Both the position numbers and the translations under genes were made by a program. DNA of 64,000 bases, from positions 1 to 64,000 of the forward strand of contig FCNR01000063.1 of NCBI GenBank assembly GCA_900016875.1, read 5' to 3'. This DNA comes from Eubacteriaceae bacterium CHKCI004 (GTDB lineage: Bacteria > Bacillota > Clostridia > Lachnospirales > Lachnospiraceae). This document shows positions 26,650 through 36,487 of the stretch, in pieces. How positions within the stretch are numbered: the first letter of the stretch is position 1; the number at the start of each line of letters is the position of its first letter. The notes under the pieces were generated by a model. The model ran no database searches and was not told where the DNA came from. It was given only the letters and a program-made list of their open reading frames with translations.

Positions 26650-27729
26650 ATGAAAAAGTTCAGTTTGAAGAATATGAATAAAATAACAAAGAATCATTTT
26701 ATTACCTATGCCATGGTGATCATTGTATTTGCCGTGGTGCAGTTCATGGCGTCCGGCGGTATGATATCCAGTCTGATGCAGGGACTGCTGGTTCCTCTGT
26801 GTACCTATTCTATCGTTGCAGTGGGACTGAATCTCTGTGTGGGATATCTTGGCGAGCTCAGCCTCGGACATGCGGGCTTCATGTGTGTCGGCGCTTTTTC
26901 CAGTGCGTTTTTTACAAGATACATGGAAGACTCTGCTATGAATCCGAATCTCCGGTTTTTCCTGGCTCTGGTCATCGGTACTCTGGCCGCCGCTATTTTC
27001 GGCTGTCTTATCGGAATACCGGTTCTTCGTTTAAGAGGAGACTACCTGGCGATTGTAACTCTGGCGTTCGGAGAGATCATTAAAAATGTCATTAACGTTA
27101 TGTATGTGGGAAAGGATGGCTCCGGACTGCACATTTCTATCAATGACAGCGCGTCATTTACACTGGACGACACCGGGAATATGATTATCGACGGAGCCAT
27201 GGGAATTACGGGCACGCCCCGCCAGTCTACCTTCCTCATCGGAGTCCTCATTCTTTTGGTGAGCCTTTTTGTGGTGTTTAACCTGGTGAATTCCCGCAGC
27301 GGCCGTGCCGTTATGGCAATCAGAGATAACCGTATTGCAGCGGAATCCGTGGGTATCAATATAACCAAATATAAACTGATGGCTTTCAGTATTTCTGCGG
27401 CCATCGCCGGAGCGGGCGGAGTCCTCTATGCTCACAACCTCTCCACACTGACAGCTCTTCCGGCAAACTTCGGATATAACATGTCCATCATGATTCTTGT
27501 ATTCGTGGTTCTGGGAGGAATCGGAAGCTTCCGGGGATCGATCATCGCGGCTGTTGTGCTCACGATGCTTCCGGAGGTACTTCGTGGTCTGGCGGATTAC
27601 CGTATGCTCATTTACGCTATCGTTCTTATTGCGATGATGCTGTTTAACTGGGCGCCAAAGGCGATTGAATGGAGACAGAGATTTTCTGTGAAAAAGCTCT
27701 TCCACAAACAGGCGAAGGGGGTACAATAG
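26650..27729 (+). CDS. livM: branched-chain amino acid ABC transporter permease LivM
   Basis: A 359-residue membrane permease with about nine helices. Landmarks: GLNLCVGYLGELSLGHAGFM (about 58-77), the coupling-helix region LRLRGDYLAIVTLAFGEI, SRSGRAVMAIRDNRIAAESVGIN and VVLGGIGSFRGSIIAA. The start is uncertain: the frame is open from 26608, but ATG 26650 has TAGGTG at a usable distance and gives a family-typical N terminus. Forms the membrane heterodimer with LivH; overlaps or abuts livG by two bases. Confidence 0.92.
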   Translation: MKKFSLKNMNKITKNHFITYAMVIIVFAVVQFMASGGMISSLMQGLLVPLCTYSIVAVGLNLCVGYLGELSLGHAGFMCVGAFSSAFFTRYMEDSAMNPNLRFFLALVIGTLAAAIFGCLIGIPVLRLRGDYLAIVTLAFGEIIKNVINVMYVGKDGSGLHISINDSASFTLDDTGNMIIDGAMGITGTPRQSTFLIGVLILLVSLFVVFNLVNSRSGRAVMAIRDNRIAAESVGINITKYKLMAFSISAAIAGAGGVLYAHNLSTLTALPANFGYNMSIMILVFVVLGGIGSFRGSIIAAVVLTMLPEVLRGLADYRMLIYAIVLIAMMLFNWAPKAIEWRQRFSVKKLFHKQAKGVQ

Positions 27730-27731
27730 TC

Positions 27732-28490
27732 ATGGCATTGCTTGAAGTAAAGAACCTGGGTATCTCCTTTGGAGGTCTCCGGGCAGTAGATAATTTTGAA
27801 GTGAATATTGAAAAAGGACAGCTGTACGGTTTGATCGGACCGAACGGTGCGGGAAAAACCACAGTATTTAATATGCTCACCGGCGTATATAAGCCGGATG
27901 ACGGTCTGATTCGTCTGGACGGGCAGGATCTGATCGGTAAAAGCACCATTGAGATCAATAAGGCAGGCGTGGCCAGAACCTTTCAGAATATCCGGCTCTT
28001 CCATGCGCAGACTGTCCTTGACAACGTAAAGATTGGTCTGGCTAATCACTATAAATATTCCACCCTCACAGGGATTCTCCGGCTTCCAAAATACCGGAAG
28101 ATGGAGAAGGCCATGGACGACAAAGCCATGGAACTGTTAAAAGTTTTTGAGATGGATGATAAGGCGGATTACCTGGCGTCGAATCTTCCGTACGGCGACC
28201 AGAGAAAGCTGGAGATCGCCCGTGCTCTCGCCACGGAGCCGAAACTTCTTCTGCTCGATGAACCGGCGGCCGGCATGAACCCTAACGAGACACAGGAATT
28301 GATGGATATGATTCGTTTTGTGAGAGACGAGTTTGACATGACGATACTGCTTATCGAACATGATATGAAGCTTGTCTCCGGTATTTGTGAAAAACTTACT
28401 GTGCTCAATTTCGGTCAGGTTTTGGCGCAGGGAAAAACCAGCGACGTGCTGAATAATCCGGAAGTAGTTAAGGCGTATCTGGGAGAATAG
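27732..28490 (+). CDS. livG: branched-chain amino acid ABC transporter ATPase LivG
   Basis: A 252-residue ATPase. Walker A GPNGAGKTT (about 38-46), the family-specific GVARTFQNIRLF Q-loop, signature LPYGDQRKLEIARAL (YGDQR in place of LSGGQ, as usual in LivG), Walker B LLLLDEPAAGMNP and H-loop LIEHDMK. It starts two bases after livM ends; a GGGGGT lies upstream of the ATG. Works with LivF as the nucleotide-binding pair of the importer. Confidence 0.94.
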   Translation: MALLEVKNLGISFGGLRAVDNFEVNIEKGQLYGLIGPNGAGKTTVFNMLTGVYKPDDGLIRLDGQDLIGKSTIEINKAGVARTFQNIRLFHAQTVLDNVKIGLANHYKYSTLTGILRLPKYRKMEKAMDDKAMELLKVFEMDDKADYLASNLPYGDQRKLEIARALATEPKLLLLDEPAAGMNPNETQELMDMIRFVRDEFDMTILLIEHDMKLVSGICEKLTVLNFGQVLAQGKTSDVLNNPEVVKAYLGE

Positions 28491-28503
28491 GAGGAAAGAC
28501 TGT

Positions 28504-29214
28504 ATGGCGATGCTTGAAATAAAGGACCTTGAAGTATATTATGGTGTGATTCAGGCTATCAAAGGGATTTCCTTTGAGGTCAATCAGGGAGAGGTTATCG
28601 CGCTGATCGGAGCCAACGGCGCCGGCAAGACAACCACCCTTCAGACGATCACAGGTATGCTGCAGGCCAAAAAAGGACAGATTATTTTTGAGGGAAAAGA
28701 TATCACAAAGGTTCCAGGACATAAGATCGTGTCCATGGGAATGGCTCATGTGCCGGAGGGACGGAGAGTGTTTGCCGACCTGACGGTTCTTGAGAATCTG
28801 AAGCTGGGCGCATATACCAGAAAAGATAAAAATGAGGTGGAGGAGACCCTTCAGAAAGTATACCAGAGCTTCCCAAGACTGAAAGAGAGAAAGAACCAGT
28901 CGGCGGGAACTTTAAGCGGCGGAGAACAGCAGATGCTTGCCATGGGCCGGGCGCTTATGTCCAAGCCGAGAATTATTCTCATGGATGAGCCGTCCATGGG
29001 ACTTTCTCCGATTTTCGTGGAAGAGATTTTTAAGATTATTCAGGAGATATCCGCGGCGGGAACAACGGTACTTCTGGTGGAACAGAACGCGAAAAAAGCG
29101 CTGTCCATTGCGGACCGGGCCTATGTCCTTGAGACTGGCAACATTGTTCTGAGCGGAGACGCCAAAGAGCTTATGAATAACGAATCCATTAAGAAAGCAT
29201 ATCTGGGAGAGTAG
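28504..29214 (+). CDS. livF: branched-chain amino acid ABC transporter ATPase LivF
   Basis: A 236-residue ATPase. Walker A GANGAGKTT (about 37-45), MAHVPEGRRVFADLTVLENL (the LivF Q-loop block), signature LSGGEQQMLAMGRALM, Walker B IILMDEPSMGLSP and H-loop LVEQNAKKAL. TAGGAGG overlaps the end of livG. It completes the LivJHMGF importer; a cytidylate-kinase-like gene follows after only 8 bp. Confidence 0.95.
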   Translation: MAMLEIKDLEVYYGVIQAIKGISFEVNQGEVIALIGANGAGKTTTLQTITGMLQAKKGQIIFEGKDITKVPGHKIVSMGMAHVPEGRRVFADLTVLENLKLGAYTRKDKNEVEETLQKVYQSFPRLKERKNQSAGTLSGGEQQMLAMGRALMSKPRIILMDEPSMGLSPIFVEEIFKIIQEISAAGTTVLLVEQNAKKALSIADRAYVLETGNIVLSGDAKELMNNESIKKAYLGE

Positions 29215-29222
29215 GTGATTGT

Positions 29223-29843
29223 ATGGAACATACAGTAATTACGATTGCGAGAAGCTACGGAAGCGGCGGAAAGACCCTCGGAAAGCTTCTGGCTGATGAA
29301 TTGGGAATCCACTGTTATGACAGGGAGCTTCTCCGGATGGCCTCGGAACAGAGCGGCATCAACGAGGCCTTGTTTGGCAAGGTGGACGAAAAAGTAAAGA
29401 CGATGCCTTTATTCCGCATCAGTAAGAACATTTACAAAGGAGAGGTGCTGCCGCCGGACAGCGATGACTATACTTCCGACGATAATCTGTTCAACTACCA
29501 GGCAAAATGTATCAAAGAGCTGGCAAAAACAGAATCCTGTATCATTATCGGACGCTGTGCGGACTTTATCCTGAAGGATGAGCCAAATGTCATCAAACTG
29601 TTTTTCTATGCATCAAGAGAAGACTGCATTAAACGTACTATGGCGCAGAATGGCGGTACGGAGAGAGAAATAATAAAGAAAATTGAAAAAAGAGATAAGT
29701 ATCGTTCTGATTATTATAAATATCACACGGGAAGAGACTGGAACGATGCGCGAAATTATGATTTCTGTCTGAATACATCCAGTACCAGTTATGATAAGCT
29801 GGTAAAGGTTGTCAAAGACTACATTGAAATCTGCAAGCACTAG
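29223..29843 (+). CDS. cytidylate kinase-like family protein
   Basis: A 206-residue P-loop protein of the cytidylate-kinase-like family. Its P-loop region reads IARSYGSGGKTLGKLLADELG (GSGGKT, about 13-18), followed by CYDRELL and a later IIGRCADFIL strand. True CMP kinase is a different, better conserved protein, so the substrate of this one is unknown. It starts 8 bp after livF and is almost certainly translated from the liv transcript; whether it has a role in transport control is unknown. Gene order then continues to a PurF paralogue. Confidence 0.8.
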   Translation: MEHTVITIARSYGSGGKTLGKLLADELGIHCYDRELLRMASEQSGINEALFGKVDEKVKTMPLFRISKNIYKGEVLPPDSDDYTSDDNLFNYQAKCIKELAKTESCIIIGRCADFILKDEPNVIKLFFYASREDCIKRTMAQNGGTEREIIKKIEKRDKYRSDYYKYHTGRDWNDARNYDFCLNTSSTSYDKLVKVVKDYIEICKH

Positions 29844-29891
29844 AGCTGTCAATGGAGGCAAGTTCATTTTATTACGGTAAAGGAGCACATT

Positions 29892-31307
29892 ATGGGCGGA
29901 ATATTTGGAGTAGCATCAAAAGAGAGCTGTGTATTTGACCTGTTTTTCGGTATTGATTATCATTCCCATCTGGGAACCCGTCGGGGCGGCATGGCTGTGT
30001 ACAGCAAAGAGAAAGGATTTGACCGTTCTATCCACAATATTGAAAATTCGCCGTTTCGGACAAAGTTCGAGCGGGATGTGGAGGAACTGTCCGGCAATCT
30101 TGGAATCGGTTGTATTTCTGATAGTGAGCCTCAGCCGCTTCTGGTTCAATCTCATCTGGGCAGTTTTGCCATCACAACGGTGGGAAAGATTAACAATCAG
30201 GAAGAACTGGTGAAAAAGGCGTTTGACAACGGACGAGCTCATTTTCTGGAGATGAGCGGCGGCGGCGTCAATGCCACTGAGCTGGTTGCCTCACTGATCA
30301 ACGAAAAACAGAGTATTTCCGAGGGAATTCGTTATGCTCAGGAATCTATCGACGGCTCCATGAGTATGCTTGTAATGACGCAGCATGGTATTTTCGCTGC
30401 CAGAGATTTGCTGGGAAGAACGCCTTTGTTCATCGGGGAGAAAGAAGGCGGACACTGTATTTCCTTTGAGGATTTCGCTTACGCCAATCTGGGATATAAG
30501 ACCTGTAAAGAACTGGGGCCGGGTGAGGTAGTCTTCGTCCGCCCGGACAGCGTAAAAACAGCGGTTCCTGCCGGTGACAAGATGAAAATATGTTCTTTCC
30601 TCTGGGTATATTACGGTTATCCAAACGCCACATATGAGGGCGTCAATGTGGAGACTATGCGTTACCGCTGTGGAGAACTTCTGGCAAAGAGGGATAATGT
30701 GGAGGCGGATTATGTGGCCGGCGTGCCGGATTCCGGTATCGCACACGCCGTAGGTTATGCTAACGAGTCAGGAATACCATTTGCCAGACCGTTTATCAAG
30801 TATACCCCTACATGGCCGCGATCTTTCATGCCGCAGAATCAGTCCAAACGAAATCTCATTGCCAAAATGAAGCTGATTCCGGTACATCCTCTGATCAAGG
30901 GAAAGAAGCTGCTGTTGATCGACGATTCTATCGTGAGAGGCACACAGCTTCGGGAAACCACAGAGTTTCTTTATGAGAGCGGGGTAGAAGAGGTGCATAT
31001 CCGTCCGGCGTGTCCTCCTCTTTTATATGGCTGTAAATATCTGAATTTCTCCCGCTCCAAATCTGAGCTTGATCTGATTACCCGCCGGGTGATCCTGAAG
31101 CGGGAAGGAGAAGAAAAAGCAAATGATCCGGAGATTCTGGCGGAATACGCCAACCCGGATTCTGAAAAATATCAGGCTATGCTGGATGATATCTGTAAGG
31201 AGCTTAACTTTACTTCCCTCCGTTTCCACAGGCTGGACGATATGATCGAATCAATCGGTCTTCCCAAAGAATGTCTGTGTACCTACTGTTGGGATGGAAA
31301 AGAATAA
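29892..31307 (+). CDS. PurF-like amidophosphoribosyltransferase paralogue lacking the glutaminase Cys
   Basis: A 471-residue protein with the two PurF domains. The N-terminal Ntn-hydrolase glutaminase domain begins MGGIFGVAS: the residue after Met, which is the essential nucleophilic Cys of PurF (MCGI or propeptide-CGVFG), is Gly. The phosphoribosyltransferase domain is intact by sight, with PRPP motif LLIDDSIVRGTQLRE (about 340-354) and four Cys in positions resembling the [4Fe-4S] ligands of the Bacillus enzyme (KICSF, PACPP or YGCK, and CLCTYC at the end). It should not hydrolyse glutamine; it may use free ammonia or have another role. AAGGAG lies before the ATG; it is 48 bp after the kinase-like gene. 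Confidence 0.82.
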   Translation: MGGIFGVASKESCVFDLFFGIDYHSHLGTRRGGMAVYSKEKGFDRSIHNIENSPFRTKFERDVEELSGNLGIGCISDSEPQPLLVQSHLGSFAITTVGKINNQEELVKKAFDNGRAHFLEMSGGGVNATELVASLINEKQSISEGIRYAQESIDGSMSMLVMTQHGIFAARDLLGRTPLFIGEKEGGHCISFEDFAYANLGYKTCKELGPGEVVFVRPDSVKTAVPAGDKMKICSFLWVYYGYPNATYEGVNVETMRYRCGELLAKRDNVEADYVAGVPDSGIAHAVGYANESGIPFARPFIKYTPTWPRSFMPQNQSKRNLIAKMKLIPVHPLIKGKKLLLIDDSIVRGTQLRETTEFLYESGVEEVHIRPACPPLLYGCKYLNFSRSKSELDLITRRVILKREGEEKANDPEILAEYANPDSEKYQAMLDDICKELNFTSLRFHRLDDMIESIGLPKECLCTYCWDGKE

Positions 31308-31451
31308 TATTTAGAAAATTATAAAGAAAAAGTAAGAAAATCGACATTTTCCTACAAAATTTCTCCGATGTGAAAACAAAGTTCATACGTTTGGTGCTAT
31401 ATTAAATACAACACTAGTGTATAACTTTTTTCACAGAAGGAGGAATTTTTT

Positions 31452-32165
31452 ATGACTGCATATCTTGGTGAATTTTTAGGTACCATGCTCCTCGTTCTTC
31501 TTGGAGATGGCGTTTGTGCCAACGTGAACCTGAACAAATCAAATTTCAAAAATGGCGGTCTGGTAATTGTGACAATCGGATGGGGTATGGCCGTACTCCT
31601 TCCTGCAGCATGTTTCAGCAATATCTGTGCAGCATCTTATAACCCTGCTCTGACAATTGCTCTGTGTATCGGCGGTTCTCTGCCATGGTCCCAGTGTATC
31701 GGATATATTGTCGCTGAGATGCTCGGCGGTATCATCGGTGGTATCCTTGTATGGATCGCTTTCAAGCCTCAGTTTGATGCGACTGCAGACGAACCTGACA
31801 CCATGCGTGGCGTCTTCTGTACAGCTCCTGGCGTAAGAAATATTCCGTACAATATCTTACAGGAAGCTTTCGCAACGTTCTGGCTGGTATTCGCTATTCT
31901 TGCATTCCCGAACTGCGGCGTTGTTGACGGCGGTGTTTCCAAATTCTTCGTATTTGCCATCATCGTTTCCTGCGGTATGTCCTTCGGCGGACTGACCGGA
32001 TATGCTATGAACCCTGCCCGTGATATCGGACCTCGTATCGCTCATGCAATCCTTCCGATCAAAGGTAAAGGCGATTCTGACTGGGGATACGCGATTGTTC
32101 CTATTCTGGGACCTGTCATCGGAGCCATTGTAGCCGTATTATTATACATGGTTATTCCGTGGTAA
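31452..32165 (+). CDS. glpF: MIP-family glycerol uptake facilitator
   Basis: A 237-residue channel with six membrane helices and two half-helices carrying the NPA signatures: SYNPALT (about 62-68) and AMNPARDIGPR (about 186-196). The Asp after the second NPA motif marks the glycerol-conducting branch, not water-only aquaporins. It lets glycerol and related small polyols diffuse across the membrane. GAAGGAGGAA precedes the ATG. Its codon bias is strong, suggesting high expression. Followed by a terminator and then a TetR regulator. Confidence 0.92.
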   Translation: MTAYLGEFLGTMLLVLLGDGVCANVNLNKSNFKNGGLVIVTIGWGMAVLLPAACFSNICAASYNPALTIALCIGGSLPWSQCIGYIVAEMLGGIIGGILVWIAFKPQFDATADEPDTMRGVFCTAPGVRNIPYNILQEAFATFWLVFAILAFPNCGVVDGGVSKFFVFAIIVSCGMSFGGLTGYAMNPARDIGPRIAHAILPIKGKGDSDWGYAIVPILGPVIGAIVAVLLYMVIPW

Positions 32166-32214
32166 GTATATAGCGGAAAAGGAACTGTGCTCATAAAAGT
32201 TCTATATTATAAGT

Positions 32215-32270
32215 TTGCCCTGAGTGGATATATATTTATCAATATACCTGCTCAGGGCAATCTTTTTATT
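32215..32270 (+). terminator. intrinsic terminator after glpF
   Basis: Stem TTGCCCTGAG / CTCAGGGCAA with a partly paired A/T-rich loop, followed by TCTTTTTATT. Confidence 0.85.
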
Positions 32271-32425
32271 AAAAATCAATTATTTTTGATATCTGTTTTT
32301 GATATAACAGAAATATGATATATATATTTTGCAAATGACAAAAAATGAGGTAAACTGTGTTGGTGGAGGAAAAGCTGATAGGAAGAAGGAATTCTTTTTG
32401 CAAAACAAGGAGAGGAGAGCGCAAG

Positions 32426-32962
32426 ATGGTAAGCAGGACAAAAGAAAAACTGGCAGAAGCATTTAAAGCCGTCGTATGCAGGAAAACCTTTTCTAAAACG
32501 ACGATTTCTGACATCACAACAGAATGTGGAATGACGAGGGAGAATTTTTATTATCATTTTCGCGACAAATACGACATTCTCGACTGGGTATTTCAGAATC
32601 AGCTGTTGATTCAGGACACAGAAAGTGTCCAGAAGATGACGATGGAAGAAATAACGCTGCATTTTATCCACAACATTAATAAGGATTATAAATTTTACCG
32701 GGCCATAGTAAAGGATATCGGGCCGGATCAGATCCGGAAAGAGGTATTTCCGTATATTGAGGGAACGACCCGCAAGTTTGTGGAAGATTCCATGGATAAA
32801 AATATATGGAAGATGAGGGAAGAAAAAGAACATTTTGCCGTTGAATATTTCACCGACGCCTTCATTTCATTTATCACCAATTATCTGCTGGGACACAAAG
32901 AGATGGACGAAAAAATGATGGTTACGAACTTTCACTTTCTTTATACGCAGTTTTTTGGATAA
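32426..32962 (+). CDS. TetR-family regulator (DhaS-like)
   Basis: A 178-residue regulator with an N-terminal TetR helix-turn-helix (residues 1-50: KLAEAFKAVVCRKTFSKTTISDITTECGMTRENFYYHFRDKYD). The short C-terminal domain (IHNINKDYKFYRAIVKDIG, then FITNYLLGHKEMDEK) looks like the DhaS/TetR_C_8 type, whose namesake controls dihydroxyacetone kinase genes. Next to glpF this suggests control of glycerol or polyol uptake, but that is inference. Start 32426 is supported by GAGGAGAGCG upstream; the frame is open to 32357 without a site. Confidence 0.82.
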   Translation: MVSRTKEKLAEAFKAVVCRKTFSKTTISDITTECGMTRENFYYHFRDKYDILDWVFQNQLLIQDTESVQKMTMEEITLHFIHNINKDYKFYRAIVKDIGPDQIRKEVFPYIEGTTRKFVEDSMDKNIWKMREEKEHFAVEYFTDAFISFITNYLLGHKEMDEKMMVTNFHFLYTQFFG

Positions 32963-33067
32963 TGCATTTCCCTCTGGGAGCCGCCCGTTTTCCCCCCCGG
33001 AATCGCCTGGTTTCCCCCGAAAGCAGCTTGTTTCTTAATGGCGGCTTGTGGGAAGAGCCATCTGGTG

Positions 33068-33961
33068 TCACTGGTCGTGTCCCTCGAGGAGAAGATCGAC
33101 AAACTTCCGGGCCGCGATGCTCAGGGTGTGGGAGCCGTTTTGGATCAGGCAAATCTCCCTGAGAGGAATGTCTTCGTGCAATGGGATCTCTACGATTTCT
33201 TTTTCGTTGAGATGGCGTCGAACCAGTTCTTCCGGATAGAAACCGATGCCCAGATTATGCTGGATCATCGGGAGTATCTGATCTGTGGTGGCGGCCACCA
33301 TATCCGGCTGAAAAGAAAGATTATGTTTCATGAAGAACTCCTGGTGCTGATGTCTCGTGCTGGTTTCATGGCTCAGAGAAATAAAAGGAAGGTGAGAAAT
33401 TTCAGCGATAGAATGTTTCCTCTCAGATAAATATGCGTATTTATTGCCTCCGATCAATATTTCACGAAATGAAGAGAGTGAGATTTTGGTCAGGGGCTGT
33501 TTTATTTTTAAAGGAGTGGTCACAACAGAAAAATCCACGAGATCGTTTTTCAGCGCGCCAGCCGCTTCCGGAGCAGAATAATTCAAAATCTGCAGACGAA
33601 TCTTCGGATGGCGGATACGGAATTCTTCCAGTTTATCAAGGAGGAGCAAATGCAGGGCAATCTCGGTGGCACCGACAGTGATAAGACCCTCCTCCATATT
33701 TTTCTCTTTTTTTATCTGGTTTTCTCCGGCGAGAATCTGTTTATAGCCGGCAGCAACATAATGAAACAGTTTTTCGCCTTCGGGAGTCAGTGATACCCCG
33801 CGATTGGAGCGTACAAACAACCGGCAGTCCAGTTCATTTTCCAGATTATTCATGCAGCGGGTGATGTTCGGCTGGCTGTTGTCCAGAAGCTCCGCGGCTT
33901 TTGTAAAGCTCCTGCACTGGGCCACGTAATAAAAGATGCGATAATAATCTAATATAACCAT
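33068..33961 (-). CDS. LysR-family transcriptional regulator
   Basis: A 297-residue regulator with an N-terminal winged helix-turn-helix (residues 1-60: YYRIFYYVAQCRSFTKAAELLDNSQPNITRCMNNLENELDCRLFVRSNRGVSLTPEG, split in text) and a C-terminal effector domain of the periplasmic-binding fold (GATEIALHLLLLDKLEEF ... GIGFYPEELVRRHL). Start at 33961 follows AGGAGGAG. The gene diverges from the SPG-repeat peptide gene across 163 bp, the arrangement typical for a LysR protein and its target. The effector is unknown. It converges with the TetR gene. Confidence 0.9.
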   Translation of the reverse strand: MVILDYYRIFYYVAQCRSFTKAAELLDNSQPNITRCMNNLENELDCRLFVRSNRGVSLTPEGEKLFHYVAAGYKQILAGENQIKKEKNMEEGLITVGATEIALHLLLLDKLEEFRIRHPKIRLQILNYSAPEAAGALKNDLVDFSVVTTPLKIKQPLTKISLSSFREILIGGNKYAYLSERKHSIAEISHLPFISLSHETSTRHQHQEFFMKHNLSFQPDMVAATTDQILPMIQHNLGIGFYPEELVRRHLNEKEIVEIPLHEDIPLREICLIQNGSHTLSIAARKFVDLLLEGHDQ

Positions 33962-34014
33962 AAAACTCCTCCTGATTATAATAAAATAGAATAACAACGA
34001 TATCATATATATAT

Positions 34015-34043
34015 TTTACATATTGCATTTCGGAAAGTATAAT
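34015..34043 (+). promoter_or_regulatory. promoter of the SPG-repeat peptide gene
   Basis: TTTACA (34015-34020), 17 bp, TATAAT (34038-34043), in the divergent region with the LysR gene. Start of transcription about 34050, leaving a 75-nt leader. Confidence 0.65.
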
Positions 34044-34124
34044 ACAGTTGTTTCAAGAAAACAAGGTTTTTGGTTCCTGAAAATTATATAACAGGAAACG
34101 CAAAAAAAGAAAGGGGATTTTATC

Positions 34125-35905
<1,781 letters not shown>

Positions 35906-35934
35906 ATAGGACCAAGTGAGTAAGCATCTGCGTA

Positions 35935-35970
35935 CTGGCGTGGCAGCCCGGCTGCCGCGCCAGAACTTTT
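35935..35970 (+). terminator. intrinsic terminator after eno
   Basis: Strong 14-bp GC-rich stem CTGGCGTGGCAGCC / GGCTGCCGCGCCAG with minimal loop, followed by AACTTTTTG. Confidence 0.88.
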
Positions 35971-36038
35971 TGCCCTTATGCAGAATAACTGACAAAATAT
36001 CAGTGTAATGGGAGATTACGGCGGAATTTTTATTTTTC

Positions 36039-36084
36039 TTGACATTTCTACAGATGTAGAATATAATTTCTACAAACGTAGAAA
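36039..36084 (+). promoter_or_regulatory. promoter with two BlaI/MecI-type operators
   Basis: TTGACA (36039-36044), 17 bp, TATAAT (36062-36067). A perfect operator core TACA-GA-TGTA (36049-36058) fills the spacer, and a second, one-mismatch core TACA-AA-CGTA (36071-36080) lies just downstream of the -10. Binding of the repressor encoded next should block polymerase, giving autoregulation. Confidence 0.88.
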
Positions 36085-36112
36085 ATAAAAGAAGCCGAGA
36101 GGAGGAGATGCG

Positions 36113-36487
36113 ATGAAAAAAATGAAACGACTGCCGGAGAGTGAGTTCGCTATCATGAAGCTGGTCTGGGGTACAGAGCCTCCGGTATCACGCCACGATA
36201 TAGAGAGTGCGATGGAGGGAAGCCGGCATCTGGCTTCCACCACAATCCTCACTCTGTTGACAAGACTTTGCGACAAAGGATTTCTTGCTGTGGAAAAGAG
36301 AGGCAGAGTGAACTATTATTCTCCGCTGATCACCGAGCGGGAGTATCTGGCGTCAGCGAGCCGGACGATTCTTGATAAGCTCTACGGCGGTTCTCTTGCC
36401 AGTTTTGCAATGGCGCTCTGTGACAGCGGGATAAAAAAAGAGGAGATTGAGGAACTGAAAGACATGCTGGAGCGAGGTGATCTGTAA
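36113..36487 (+). CDS. BlaI/MecI-family repressor
   Basis: A 124-residue winged-helix repressor (LPESEFAIMKLVWGTEPPVSRHDIESAM ... TTILTLLTRLCDKGFLAVEKRGRVNYYSPLI, shown in parts) that dimerises and binds TACA-N2-TGTA operators; two such sites lie in its own promoter. Members are inactivated by proteolysis triggered by a partner BlaR1/MecR1 protease, which is encoded next with a one-base stop/start overlap. No beta-lactamase or penicillin-binding protein gene is near, so it probably answers another envelope signal. GAGAGGAGG precedes the start. Confidence 0.92.
   Translation: MKKMKRLPESEFAIMKLVWGTEPPVSRHDIESAMEGSRHLASTTILTLLTRLCDKGFLAVEKRGRVNYYSPLITEREYLASASRTILDKLYGGSLASFAMALCDSGIKKEEIEELKDMLERGDL

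Noticed and set aside
29892-31307. Assignment as the purine-pathway PurF
   Set aside because: The nucleophilic Cys is absent and no other pur gene is near, so a plain purF label would mislead.
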